Part shown: in pieces, positions 54,655 to 64,000 of the stretch | Layout of the letters: the number at the start of each line of letters is the position of its first letter | How positions within the stretch are numbered: the stretch's first letter is position 1 | Source of the DNA: Aporrectodea caliginosa | Lineage: Eukaryota; Annelida; Clitellata; Crassiclitellata; Lumbricidae | DNA length: 64,000 nucleotides | Direction: 5' to 3' | NCBI GenBank assembly: GCA_020284085.1 | Contig: JACEVL010000671.1 | Coordinates: forward strand, 1,394,001 to 1,458,000 | The notes under the pieces: model-generated | Told to the model about the DNA's origin: nothing | What the model saw: the letters and a program-made list of their open reading frames with translations, nothing else | The model's database searches: none | Program-made: the position numbers and the translations under genes

Positions 54655-54785
54655 ACGTTTATATTGCGACCGAGCCACCCGCAGTAAAGATCCGAGAAAT
54701 TAATCTCTGATAAACCGACCCGACCGGGAAGCGAACCCGGGGCGCCGGCGCGGCAAGCGGGCACCAACCCACTCGGCCACTCAGG
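54655..54785 (-). mobile_element. tRNA-derived SINE, antisense (third family)
   Basis: On the minus strand it reads CCTGAGTGGCCGAGTGGGTT, then GGTGCCCGCTTGCCGC and a B-box CCCCGGGTTCGCTTCCCGG, followed by a body (GATTAATTTCTCGGATCTTT). The GTGGCCGAGTGGGTT start resembles a Leu/Ser-type tRNA. It has no acceptor-stem pairing, so it is not a tRNA gene. Confidence 0.6.
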
Positions 54786-54820
54786 ATCTCTACCATGATG
54801 CTTCTACCCGGAGGCGTATT

Positions 54821-55582
54821 AGTAGATCCTACAGTGCTACGGGTCCAATGCTTTTTAGGAGCCAATAAAATGACGAGTTATAAATAGCGTGACCTCGTTT
54901 ATGCTTTCGCCCATATTGCTGATAAAATGGCTACCGAGGATGCCGTCCGATTTCGGGCGAACATTTGGTATCAGGGTGCATAAGTTTATAAGCGTTTTAC
55001 GGTATCTTTGGCATGCTGCGCGGAAGGTGCCATGTTTTATAATGACGACACTAACCCTAACCTTGACCCTAACCAACCCTGACGACGCCTAAACTTGCCC
55101 TAACCAACTCGCAACGCCTCCGAACCGACACTGAGGTCGCGATTAACCTACGCACCCCGATTCTAAATGTTTTATTACCCGATTTCGAACTCCGTACGAA
55201 GACTTAATCATACTGCGACGTGGGAGTCGGTTAGGGTTAGGGTTAGTTTCGTCTTTAGAAAATATGATACCGTGCCAAAAGACACGTACCGTATAACGGC
55301 AGTAAACTGATGCGGGTTTTGAACTAATAATTTAATGACCTCATCCTCGGCGTACCAACAAAACTTTGGTATCAATAAAAAGCATTCGGTGATGTATGGG
55401 TGTTTAACCGGTGATACATAGGCCTATGCCCATTTGGTCAGTTGAAAGTGACCACTATCACGTAGTTGAGGGGTTTGTCAAGACTTACTATCGGCTGAAG
55501 CCAAACGAGGTCACGCTATTTATAACTCGTCATTCTATTGGCTCCTAAAAAGCATTGGACCCGTAGCACTGTAGGATCTACT
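54821..55582. mobile_element. Foldback element with 80 bp near-perfect arms
   Basis: The arms 54821-54900 and 55503-55582 are complementary over 80 bp with one mismatch (AGTAGATCCTACAGTGCTAC at the outer end). Homology continues inward in a diverged form: GCATAAGTTTATAAGCG pairs with GCATCAGTTTACTGCCG, and ACTAACCCTAACC occurs on both arms in inverted order. The whole 762 bp is thus a large imperfect palindrome centred near 55180. It has no coding potential and abuts the transposase promoter. Confidence 0.82.
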
Positions 55583-55744
55583 CAGGCCAGTGAGATCACG
55601 TGATTTTTGCTGAAGCCTCGGGCTGTTTACGCTGGCGGCCATCTTCTGAGAAGATTGACGAATGCTTGCACGAGAAGCGCTGGTTTCGAACCTAGTTTGC
55701 GGTGAATCGTGCATTTAGCGACGTTGACACTTTATAGGACAAAA
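55583..55744 (+). promoter_or_regulatory. Probable promoter and 5' UTR of the P-type transposase
   Basis: The stretch between the foldback and the start codon holds a palindromic E-box ATCACGTGAT (55595-55604) and GGCGGCCATCTTC (about 55635), which resembles a YY1 site (complement of AAGATGGCGGC). No clear TATA box is seen. The motif calls are by eye. Confidence 0.35.
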
Positions 55745-58700
55745 ATGGCAAATATGAACGAAGAAGGTTTGTTGGATAAACAAGTGAAAACCAAACGCTA
55801 CGGTGGAAAAAACTGTGTTGCGTACGGATGTAAAGAATTTTATGGCGAACGTTCCAAGCAGCAAGGAATAACATTTCACGCGTAAGCGATTACTGCTATG
55901 TTTCAAGAAATGTCTATTTTCTGTATAAAATAAGTCTATAATTTCGACCTGAACTAGGTGTTTTATTTTGAACTAAAAACAGTTCTAGGTAAATTTCTCA
56001 ACTAACCGTCGTTCTGCCACAGACCACGATAGAATAGGCCGGTACAACCGCATGTCCCTCAAATGAGTAGGCTAACAAACACAATATTTACTTTTCTAGA
56101 TGCAGCTTCGTTGTGCGGCTCTACGATGTTACTTTTAAAATTCAACTTCAGAATACATAAAAATATCATATTCAAGTTTTACCTTTTGTCACTTAGCGAG
56201 ATTTTCCTAGTTCCCTTAAAGAATTCGTTATGCTGTTTTTCTATGATCGATTACTTGGAGCACTGCCCACTTTCAATATCCATGCTGCTTTGATCTTGAT
56301 CCGTGCTGCATATAAAACCTTGCACTTGATTAACCATTTCGATCTGAGAATTGTAAAAATTGTTGTTAAATGTTTAAGGTAATTTTTCAACCGAAACTAA
56401 AGATCTTTTGTTTTTATGTGACAGCTTCCCATGGTCAAAACCGGATCTTGCGAGGAAATGGGAGCATGCTATGCATCGGGAAGCATTTAAAGCAACCATA
56501 CACTCGTGTGTGTGTTCAAACCATTTCACACCCGATTGTTTTGATCGAAGTGGACTTAGAGTTCAACTCAAAGCTGGTAAATTAATAGCATATTTTGTTC
56601 TTAACAGCTTACGTGATATGAGTAAGTGACGTAGGTAACTAGGTATGTAATCTTGGAACTGTATTGACTGATTTTGCTAGTAGCAGATGACGTGATATTA
56701 TGAATTAAGTGATGTATGTAATCTTAGAACTGCGTTGACTATTTTGCCTGTAGAGGCTTACTTGATATAATGAATTAAGTGATGCAGATAATTATGTAAT
56801 ATTAGAACTGAAGTTTGCAGACCTGAAACAAGAAAGCAATCAGGTTTTCCAAAGCAGATCTCTTGATCTCAGCCAAGGTTCACCTGTTTCAGTAACAGCA
56901 TGTTTTAATTTCTTGGAGATAACGACAAGTGTACTTTCCCGCAGATTTACAATTTAAGCAAAGACCGACCCGTCGTTAAAATATTTAACATCACTAGTTG
57001 ACATCTTACGACATCTTAAGATGTTCATGTGATTGGAACTCGGCTCTGACTGGAAAGATGTTGTCACCTTATTCCAGCACCAGTTCACATTTCTGACAAG
57101 GAACTGCAAGCATGGGTATGGTTTCTGAGTGTTGGTTTTCACTGAAGTAGCACTGTAAGCCTAATATTACTTACTATCCACTTCTGAACTAAAAATTTGT
57201 TGTTTGGTTTCAGGAGCTGTTCCGACAGTTTTTGATCTGCCTGGTCATCTGGTGAACCCTGTTCAACATCGGAAGCCTCCTGCCAAAAGAAATGGTCGTG
57301 AGTTGACAGTGCCAGAGGCGTCCAAACCTACCACTTTGTCAGTTGAACATTCCTATGCACCAGTACTGGAGCCTTCTTGCAAACGCCTCAAGAATGGTTG
57401 TTCAGCCGATGGGACTAATACTGTGTCTGCTGCGTCAGAAGGAACCAGTAACATGACAATTTTGCCATCTAAGTTGAGGGTATGTAATGTGCACAACTAC
57501 TCTTTACCCAGTCCCAAAGCGCTTAAGCACAAATTAAGCGTAATGGAGTCTGCACTTGCCCAATATAAGCACAAGGTTAAAATACTTAGACAGAAAAATC
57601 GGCGACTGCAATTGAAAGTCAAGTCCCTGCAACAGCTAATATGCAACTTGCACCAGAAAAATTTGATTTCACAGCAAGCTGCTGATAACCTCCAATCATC
57701 ATTTTCACTGCCAACCTTACAGCTGATCAGTCGAATGCTAAAGGGTAGTAGACAAGGGGTTAGTTTCCCAGATGAACTCAAAGCATTTGCGCTTACGCTT
57801 CAGTTCTATTCGGCACGTGCGTATAACTATGTACGTGAAACTTTTAATTTCTTCTTGCCTCATCCAAGAACTCTGTCATCTTGGTATTCTTGCATTAATG
57901 GCAACCCTGGCTTTCATGATGAAGTATTTAGTGCAATTGCCCAACACCTTGAAAGCAATAATAGTAACACCAGAATGCCATGTGCATTAATGATGGATGA
58001 AATAGCTATTAGGAAACAGCTCGATTTTGACAGATCGGCAGACAAATTTGTAGGTTATGTTGACATGGGGGTACCTGCAGCTGACTTGGCTGGTCTGCCA
58101 ATTGCCAAAGAGGCACTTGTATTTTTACTTGTGTCTCTGACAGAGTCGTGGAAAGTACCAGTTGCTTATTTTTTAATCGATGGCCTACATGGCAAGGAAA
58201 GGGCCAATTTGATTCAGCTCTGCATTGAAAAGTTGTATGCTGTTGGTGTTCTTGTGGTATCTCTTACATTTGATGGCTGTACTGCAAATTTTTCAATGGC
58301 TCGTGAGTTGGGTGCTTCTTTTGATGTTAATGATATGAAGCCAACATTTTTGCATCCGGTTGACCCATCTAAGCAGGTTTGTGTAATTCTTGATGCTTGT
58401 CACATGCTTAAACTAATGCGCAATACCCTGGCTGAAAAGAAGGTTTTGATTGACTGTGATAAAAATGAAATAAAATGGCAATACATACAAGATTTAATGG
58501 AACTGCAGAGCAAAGAGGGTGTCCGTGCAGGCAACAGATTAAGTGACCGCCACATTCAGTGGAGCCAGCAAAAAATGAAAGTACGTCTTGCAGCTCAGAC
58601 ACTAAGTTCATCTGTTGCAGATAGCTTGGAATTTTGTCAAAAAGATTTATGCCTCCCTAATTTTAAGAACTGCACAGCAACAGTGAAATTCATTCGTATA

Positions 58701-59819
58701 GTCGATAGGCTATTTGATGTAATGAATAGTCGTAATCCTCTTGGAAAGGGTTATAAATCACCACTTTTTAAGCATAATGAAACATACTGGCGACCATTTT
58801 TACTGGAAGCCATCCAGTACTTGAAGGGCTTGAAGTTAGCTGATGGACAGCCCTTGTGCAATAGTGTTCGCAAGACAGGTGCTATTGGCTTTATAATCTC
58901 ATCAGTAAGCATCATGCATTTATTTGATTCTATCATTAAGTCTGGGTTGCATCCACTAAGATATTTGCTGACTTACAAGCTTAGTCAAGATCATCTAGAA
59001 CTTTTCTTTGCGGTTGTTCGCAGTCGAGGAGGTTCGAACAACAACCCTTCAGCCCTTCATCTTAGGAATACATGGAAACGTCTCCTAACACACCATCAGC
59101 TAAAAGATGTTGCAAGTGGCAATTGCATTCCGCAAGATAGTTCTAATTTGATGGCCATTGCATCTCGAATAAAGAAGCACGAGTTAGCTGCAAATATTGA
59201 CATCGAAACAGTAATAAACCACAGACGATATGCAAATAATGACATCTTAGATCATGCTAATTTGATGCAATCTGCAGGCTTGCAAGAGCTACCTGGCCAT
59301 TTGTCACTGTCTAGATTTGTAGAAAATGTTGTGGCTTATGTCGCTGGTTTCGTTGCCAAAATCCTTTTGAAAAAAATAAGTTGCATAGAGTGTAGATTGG
59401 CTTTGATAAAAACTGATGAAAGCAGCTCTTATCCTAATGTTGACTTATTAATACGCAAGGACCGCGGTGGTTTAATTTTCCCAGCTTCCGATGTAGTAGC
59501 AGTATGCAAGATCACTGAATCGCATGTACGCCAGAACACTGGTCCTAACCAAAAGCCACTGAGAGGACTTGGTGTAAATGCTACAATTGTAAATAATGTT
59601 CTAGCGTTTCTGGTTGGTAGTACTGTCTTTGACGGACTTTCGGATCATGATCTGGGTAATGAGCCATTATCAAATCATCGAGTAATGCTAATGAGAAATA
59701 TTGCCAATGAATATACCTTGATAAGACTTTTTCACCAGTGCAAGACTGTTACACGTTTAGTGCAGGGTCAGAGCTGTCGGTCAGTATTGGGTAAAACTGT
59801 AATTTTTAAGGGTCAGTAA
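55745..59819 (+). CDS. THAP-domain P-element-type transposase (THAP9-like), three exons, intact
   Basis: DNA transposase of the P-element class, cutting and joining DNA in the nucleus. Exons 55745-55881, 56425-56576 and 57214-59819 have matching phases and GT-AG borders, giving 964 residues. Residues 24-103 form a THAP zinc finger: C24, C29, C76, H79, W58 and the AVPTVF signature (98-103), which is created by the second splice. A basic linker follows, then a leucine-rich coiled coil (about 200-245), a helix-turn-helix-like region (VSFPDELKAFALTLQFYSAR) and the RNase H-like core. Likely catalytic acids are D358 (MMDEIAIRK), D450 (LTFDGCTAN) and E692 (DHLELFFAVVRSRGGSNNNP). No stop or frameshift interrupts it. 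It could be an active transposase or a domesticated gene. AATAAA at 60565-60570 may end the transcript. The start was chosen for its AAAATGG context. Confidence 0.93.
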
Positions 59820-59980
59820 TCTGTTACTGCATGGTGTGATGATTTATCTCAATGTGATTGTTAAGCATTCTATCCCAAGTTCAGTTTGTTATTCAAATTT
59901 GTTCCTACTTATTGTGGGTAGAAAAAACTGACATTTGCAAAAGACAATAATGTTTGTATAATGTATCATATTGTATCATA

Positions 59981-60460
59981 TTCATGTATTTAAAATGTAT
60001 CACACTGTTCCTACCAAATGACTTAACTCTAATGTACAGCAGTAATTATTAGTTGTAAATTTGTGGAATTGTTAATTTAATTACATGTTGAATTTAAAGG
60101 TGAAAACAAATTACAGTAGTGCCATATGCTTGTTTGGTTATTCATGTATTTAAAATGTATCACACTGTTCCTACCAAATGACTTAACTCTAATGTACAGC
60201 AGTAATTATTAGTTGTAAATTTGTGGAATTGTTAATTTAATTACATGTTGAATTTAAAGGTGAAAACAAATTACAGTAGTGCCATATGCTTGTTTGGTTA
60301 TTCATGTATTTAAAATGTATCACACTGTTCCTACCAAATGACTTAACTCTAATGTACAGCAGTAATTATTAGTTGTAAATTTGTGGAATTGTTAATTTAA
60401 TTACATGTTGAATTTAAAGGTGAAAACAAATTACAGTAGTGCCATATGCTTGTTTGGTTA
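59981..60460. repeat. Three identical 160 bp tandem repeats
   Basis: Units start at 59981, 60141 and 60301, each beginning TTCATGTATTTAAAATGTAT and ending GCCATATGCTTGTTTGGTTA. By eye the three are identical. They lie between the transposase stop and the first AATAAA, so they would be in its 3' UTR. Confidence 0.95.
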
Positions 60461-60564
60461 TTCATTTATTTATATCACTTCGGCTCGGTACGCCACTGAA
60501 TTGTTGTAACAGCTTTGTTTTCAATAGTGTTCTGCAGTCCACTACAAGTTGTTTTTCTTGTGTT

Positions 60565-60570
60565 AATAAA
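60565..60570 (+). terminator. Candidate polyadenylation signal of the transposase
   Basis: AATAAA occurs about 750 bases after the stop codon and just beyond the 160 bp repeats, followed by a T-rich stretch. It is the first canonical hexamer noticed on the plus strand after the stop. Confidence 0.45.
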
Positions 60571-60704
60571 TGAGATTTTCACATGATTATATGCTGTTTT
60601 AAGAACTCGTGTCCAGGTATTTTAGGTTTACCTACTGCTTGAATGCTCGAAGTGCAAAATACAGAAATTTTCTGTCAGTAGAATGCAATCATCATTACCT
60701 AAAG

Positions 60705-60960
60705 CAATAGTCTAGTGGTGCACTGGTTGGATGTAAGTATGGACTGTTAATAGTGAGGTCGGGGGTTCAAATCCCCACCAGGACAGAAATTTATTGGAAA
60801 TATCTGGTCCACTTGATCCAACTCAGCTACGAGTACACTGACAAACTGCTCAGATGGTGAGGGAGAGGACTGCCTTCATGTGCAAAGGTCAAGAAAAATA
60901 TGTCGCTAGCACTTCATAATTTCATAGCACTCTCAACGCTAGCTCAAGTTCGGCTCTTCG
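60705..60960 (+). mobile_element. tRNA-derived SINE inside the P-type element
   Basis: AGTCTAGTGGTGCACTGG followed by GTCGGGGGTTCAAATCCCC, then CAACTCAGCTACGAGTACAC, GGTGAGGGAGAGGACTG and TATGTCGCTAGCACTTCATA. It is the same family as 19995-20275, shortened in places. It lies between the transposase polyadenylation signal and the right end motif. Confidence 0.72.
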
Positions 60961-62700
60961 ACCTAAAGCCAGACGACATCCCAATAAGTATCTGCCTGTT
61001 GGGCATCGACGTACATCTGTTGTCACCAGCCAAATTGTATTACCATTTAATAGCCACACTATAGCTGTAATCATTACGTTTAATAATCAAAGCGAAAGGC
61101 AATGCACCAGATAATGTCTTGAACTAAACCCCTTTCACAAATAACGGTGAAGGCGCTATAGAAATGTCTGTCTGCGAGCATACAAGAGAAAGGATTATTT
61201 AAACGTAGGCATGAAATCTTAGGGCAAGTTAAAGACGGTTGATTTCGCATCAAGTCTGTACTCCGCTGATCCCGGTGGGCTATACTGTGGCTATTAAGAA
61301 CCCCATAATCGGCTCAAATGTCTTATTTTTATATGCGATCACGCCTAATTGTAAGTATATTCCGTATCATCCATTTATTTTAAATTAAACCCTGCTATTA
61401 ATAGCAATTTATTGCAGTTGATAGGACGAATCGACGAGTTTGTGGGCAACGACGTCCATTTGTTTACATTTTACTCCGCAGACCGCACCTTCTCAGATGC
61501 ACTCTTGTTTCCTGCTCTTTCTCGGCTGCTTCGACGTCACTGGGCAGCTCAACATAGAAAGCTCTGTCTAGTTATATATATATGAGGTCGTTGGATCTAC
61601 TAATACGCTGCCCGGAGATTAGAGATAGGATAGAATAGAGGGGTGAATTACTCAGGAATTACTCTATTAGGTGAATTAAATAAATTGTTTATTGAAAAAA
61701 CGACTGTTTATAAAGTAACGAAGATGCATGGCGACATAAAAAAACTAGCGTAGAAACGAACGAAGAATAGCTACGAAGGAGAGCTAAAGCTAAGTTGGAG
61801 CGAAGCTAAATTGGATAGCTGTTATGAAACTATTGTTGGCTGAGTGAAATTTGAAAGTAAATATGAAATTATTACACTCGCGGAGCACAATAAGAGAAGA
61901 TCTGTAAAGACAACGCTTTTGCGTTTCATTCTTCTAAAACAAAACTAGAATATTGCTTGATGACGAAATACATGGATGATAGCGCTATAATATTTGATGA
62001 TCGAAACGCAGTGTTAGCAGTTGGCGTCTGGACGGTCTGGTACATGAATTACAGTCTCAAAGTTCAAGACCAGTGTAAGGGTTAGTGCTAATTTTACGGT
62101 TATAAACTCATCATCAGTGTCAGTCAGAATCATTGTTAACATTATGCATTTCGTTATAATTATGGTGATTTAGGCATAGCTTTTTTTATGCCTGAAACCG
62201 TGAAGTTGAAAACCGGAATTCTTATGGTTGCGTACTCCACGCGGTGTCGTTTAGTCGTTGCCTCGGGCAGACGCACGTCGGACGAAGGAATCTTGCGAAG
62301 AAGTTAGGAGCATCGCTAACAAAAGTTCTGTTTTTTCGCTTCGGGATTCATTTTCTGCTTTTAATTTATAAAGTTCACGCCATAACAACATAAACAGTCG
62401 ATCGGAACGACGCAGAAAGTTTTATAGCAGAGCGGAGTAGGGTTTCGGGTGACCTTTGTGTGCTAGTTCTGCACCGGACGGACGGACGGGAGGGACCCCC
62501 TCCATGCATCCCAGCCCACCGCTGTAAACCGATCGCAGGGCTCTGGCTTCTGCTGGCTCGATAGTTGTAGGCTTTGACATTTTATATTGGCGCTATTTAT
62601 AGGACCGACCTTCGGTTGGAGCCGCTGAGTGCTGCTGGGACTTGGCGTGGTCCTATTGAAATTTAGAGATCGCGAGGAAGGGACCTATTGTGTCGGCTGA
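60961..62700. other. Right part of the P-type element, then intergenic
   Basis: 60961-61592 has a LINE-type tail (GGCGCTATAGAAATGTC, about 61150) and no gene. 61609-62700 has no recognised gene. 62560-62640 includes GGCGCTATTTATAGGACC, which could be a TATA-like element for the candidate exon at 62701. Confidence 0.4.
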
Positions 62701-62763
62701 ATGAAAGACGCTGATCGGTTGATGAAACTGAGAGCCTTAAACGATATACCGTACTCTCCTAGG
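62701..62763 (+). CDS. Candidate first coding exon of an unknown gene (partial)
   Basis: A 21-codon frame starts MKDADRLMKL and ends DIPYSPR, followed immediately by AGG|GTAAGT, a perfect donor consensus. A TGA directly precedes the ATG in frame, so translation could start here. The next exon is not recognised within the window, which ends 1.2 kb later. The protein family is not recognised. This rests only on the start codon, the open frame and the splice site, and could be chance. Confidence 0.3.
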
Positions 62764-62780
62764 GTAAGTGGACCAACGCT

Positions 62781-62864
62781 CTGCTACGAACACTGCTACG
62801 GGAACTGCTACTAACACTGCTACGGCAACTGCTACTAACACTGCTACGGCAACTGCTACTGACG
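62781..62864. repeat. 24 bp minisatellite, about three and a half copies
   Basis: The unit is ACTGCTACTAACACTGCTAC plus GGCA. It starts just after the donor of the candidate exon. Confidence 0.8.
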
Positions 62865-63450
62865 CTTTTGTTGTTAATGGCTTCTATTATTCTATAGCGC
62901 ATTTAGAATGATAGGGCACCTATCGATGGCCGCTTAGAGGCAGTTAAGAACAATAGCTGTTCTTGGCATCCATGGAATAGATTTGAATGGGATGGAGTAG
63001 CTTTGAATGGGTCCCAATGTAACTTTCTAATTATTATATACGTTGGTGGAACAGCTTTGAAACAAAGGAGAGAGTTTTTGAGGGGACTAATAAGTTTAAT
63101 GAACCAATCTATCCAAAGGATTTATGCTCTTTGATGTGGCTAATAACACTCTATTCTGATTATTGCCTCCATTGCCAGCTCTAAAGGAGGGCTGCCGACC
63201 CGCCCCCTATTGTACTCCTGACCTTTTAACCTTTTGCATGTACGTATGCCAAAGGTTGACCCCCTGCAGGGCCACGGGGTCAACCTTGAGGCTAAATATT
63301 CGTCCGTGGAAATGAATTTGATTGTTGAGATGCTGCCTGGCGTGAGAATCATTTGAGAGACTTGATTGCGTGACACTTTCAGATGACCTATTTACGCCGC
63401 TGTTACTTTGGCACAGAGGCAACATCTTATACGCAATTGTGTTATTATTC
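62865..63450. other. Intergenic, no gene recognised
   Basis: TTCTATAGCGCATTTAGAATG near 62893 is a LINE-type tail remnant. Nothing else is identified. Confidence 0.4.
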
Positions 63451-63549
63451 AACACACACGCGCGTGCACACACACACAAACCCACACATACACTCACATA
63501 TACACACACACCTACACACACACACGCGCACGCACGCATGCACGCACAC

Positions 63550-63622
<73 letters not shown>

Positions 63623-63655
63623 CACACACACATACGCACACATACACATACTCCA
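63451..63655. repeat. (CA)n microsatellite
   Basis: A CA run with CG and TA interruptions, then a GACA run to about 63725. Histidine/threonine and cysteine/valine frames across it are artefacts. Confidence 0.95.
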
Positions 63656-63899
63656 TGCACACACAAATTCTCCACGAAGAAATATTTAGAGAGACGGATG
63701 CAGACAGACAGACAGACAGACTAATAGAGAATCAGTCAGAGAGACAGAGTTAGAAAGACTCAGACAGACAATCAGGCAAACAGACAGATACAGTCTGCCT
63801 GTATCTCTGTCTGCATCGGTCTTCTGGATGTTGACCATGATCATAAGTTGGGTGTGATGTCCATCCTTGATGTCTAATTGCCTATGATAATAAGGATTG

Positions 63900-64000
63900 G
63901 AATAATAATGATGACAATTTATATGGCGCCGTAACACAGCCATGCCATTACAAGTGCGCCTCACAGCCTATAATAGATTATACGCTGCTACAGAAGATAT
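63900..64000 (-). mobile_element. Antisense retroelement 3' tail at the window edge
   Basis: AATTTATATGGCGCCGTAAC followed by CATGCCATTACAAGTGCGCC resembles the fragment at 32310-32380. It is cut by the window end. Confidence 0.45.

Larger units (their letters stand above)
54814..61608 (+). mobile_element. Candidate full-length P-type (THAP9-like) DNA transposon
   Basis: GCGTATTAGTAGATCC at 54814-54829 has its exact 16 bp complement GGATCTACTAATACGC at 61593-61608. The two bracket the transposase gene at 55745-59819. The pairing is the evidence for the element borders. No target duplication could be confirmed, and the match fades within a few bases on either side. The interval also holds a nested foldback (54821-55582), three 160 bp repeats and a SINE, so it is not pristine. 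Confidence 0.5.

Noticed and set aside
55225..55250. Interstitial telomere array
   Set aside because: Only two to three TTAGGG units, and they belong to the mirrored inner arms of the foldback element.
59981..60460. CRISPR-like or satellite array
   Set aside because: Only three adjacent identical 160 bp units with no spacers, in an animal genome.
63207..63753. Cysteine/valine and histidine/threonine-rich frames
   Set aside because: Created by the CA microsatellite.

Overview
This window looks like a piece of an animal nuclear genome, most likely an invertebrate. It is intron-rich and AT-leaning, dense in microsatellites, tRNA-headed SINEs, L2/CR1-like LINE tails and hAT elements. The host proteins read clearly as metazoan, but the phylum cannot be fixed from the sequence alone.

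Three multi-exon genes can be assembled by hand with matching splice phases. (1) 26456-45454, minus strand: calcineurin regulatory subunit B, six coding exons and 170 codons, the same length as the vertebrate protein. (2) 46986-54058, minus strand: TIM50, the presequence receptor of the mitochondrial TIM23 translocase, ten exons and about 436 codons. It lies about 1.5 kb upstream of calcineurin B on the same strand. (3) 55745-59819, plus strand: a THAP-domain P-element-type transposase (THAP9-like), three exons and 964 codons, uninterrupted, with the THAP zinc ligands and a plausible D-D-E catalytic triad.

Layout. 1-1300 holds a broken BED-finger/hAT fragment between two 140 bp direct repeats. 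1300-26455 is gene-poor. It carries two hAT-type elements with perfect 8 bp target duplications (6833-7225 and 13040-14204), decayed reverse-transcriptase elements, SINEs and minisatellites. 26456-45454 is calcineurin B. Its 14 kb third intron carries a 2 kb polypyrimidine minisatellite, long CT tracts and a 25 bp minisatellite. Other introns carry a LINE end and a hAT MITE. 46986-54058 is TIM50, with LINE fragments in introns 1 and 9. 54165-61608 is a transposon neighbourhood: a hAT fragment, a SINE, a foldback element with 80 bp near-perfect arms, the P-type transposase, three identical 160 bp tandem repeats, a SINE, and a distant inverted copy of a 16 bp end motif. 61609-64000 has one candidate first coding exon and a CA repeat.

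The two host genes have unrelated jobs (Ca2+/calmodulin-dependent dephosphorylation and mitochondrial protein import), and nothing suggests co-regulation beyond proximity. The most interesting unit is the P-type element: an apparently intact transposase with candidate terminal repeats and a nested foldback at its 5' side.
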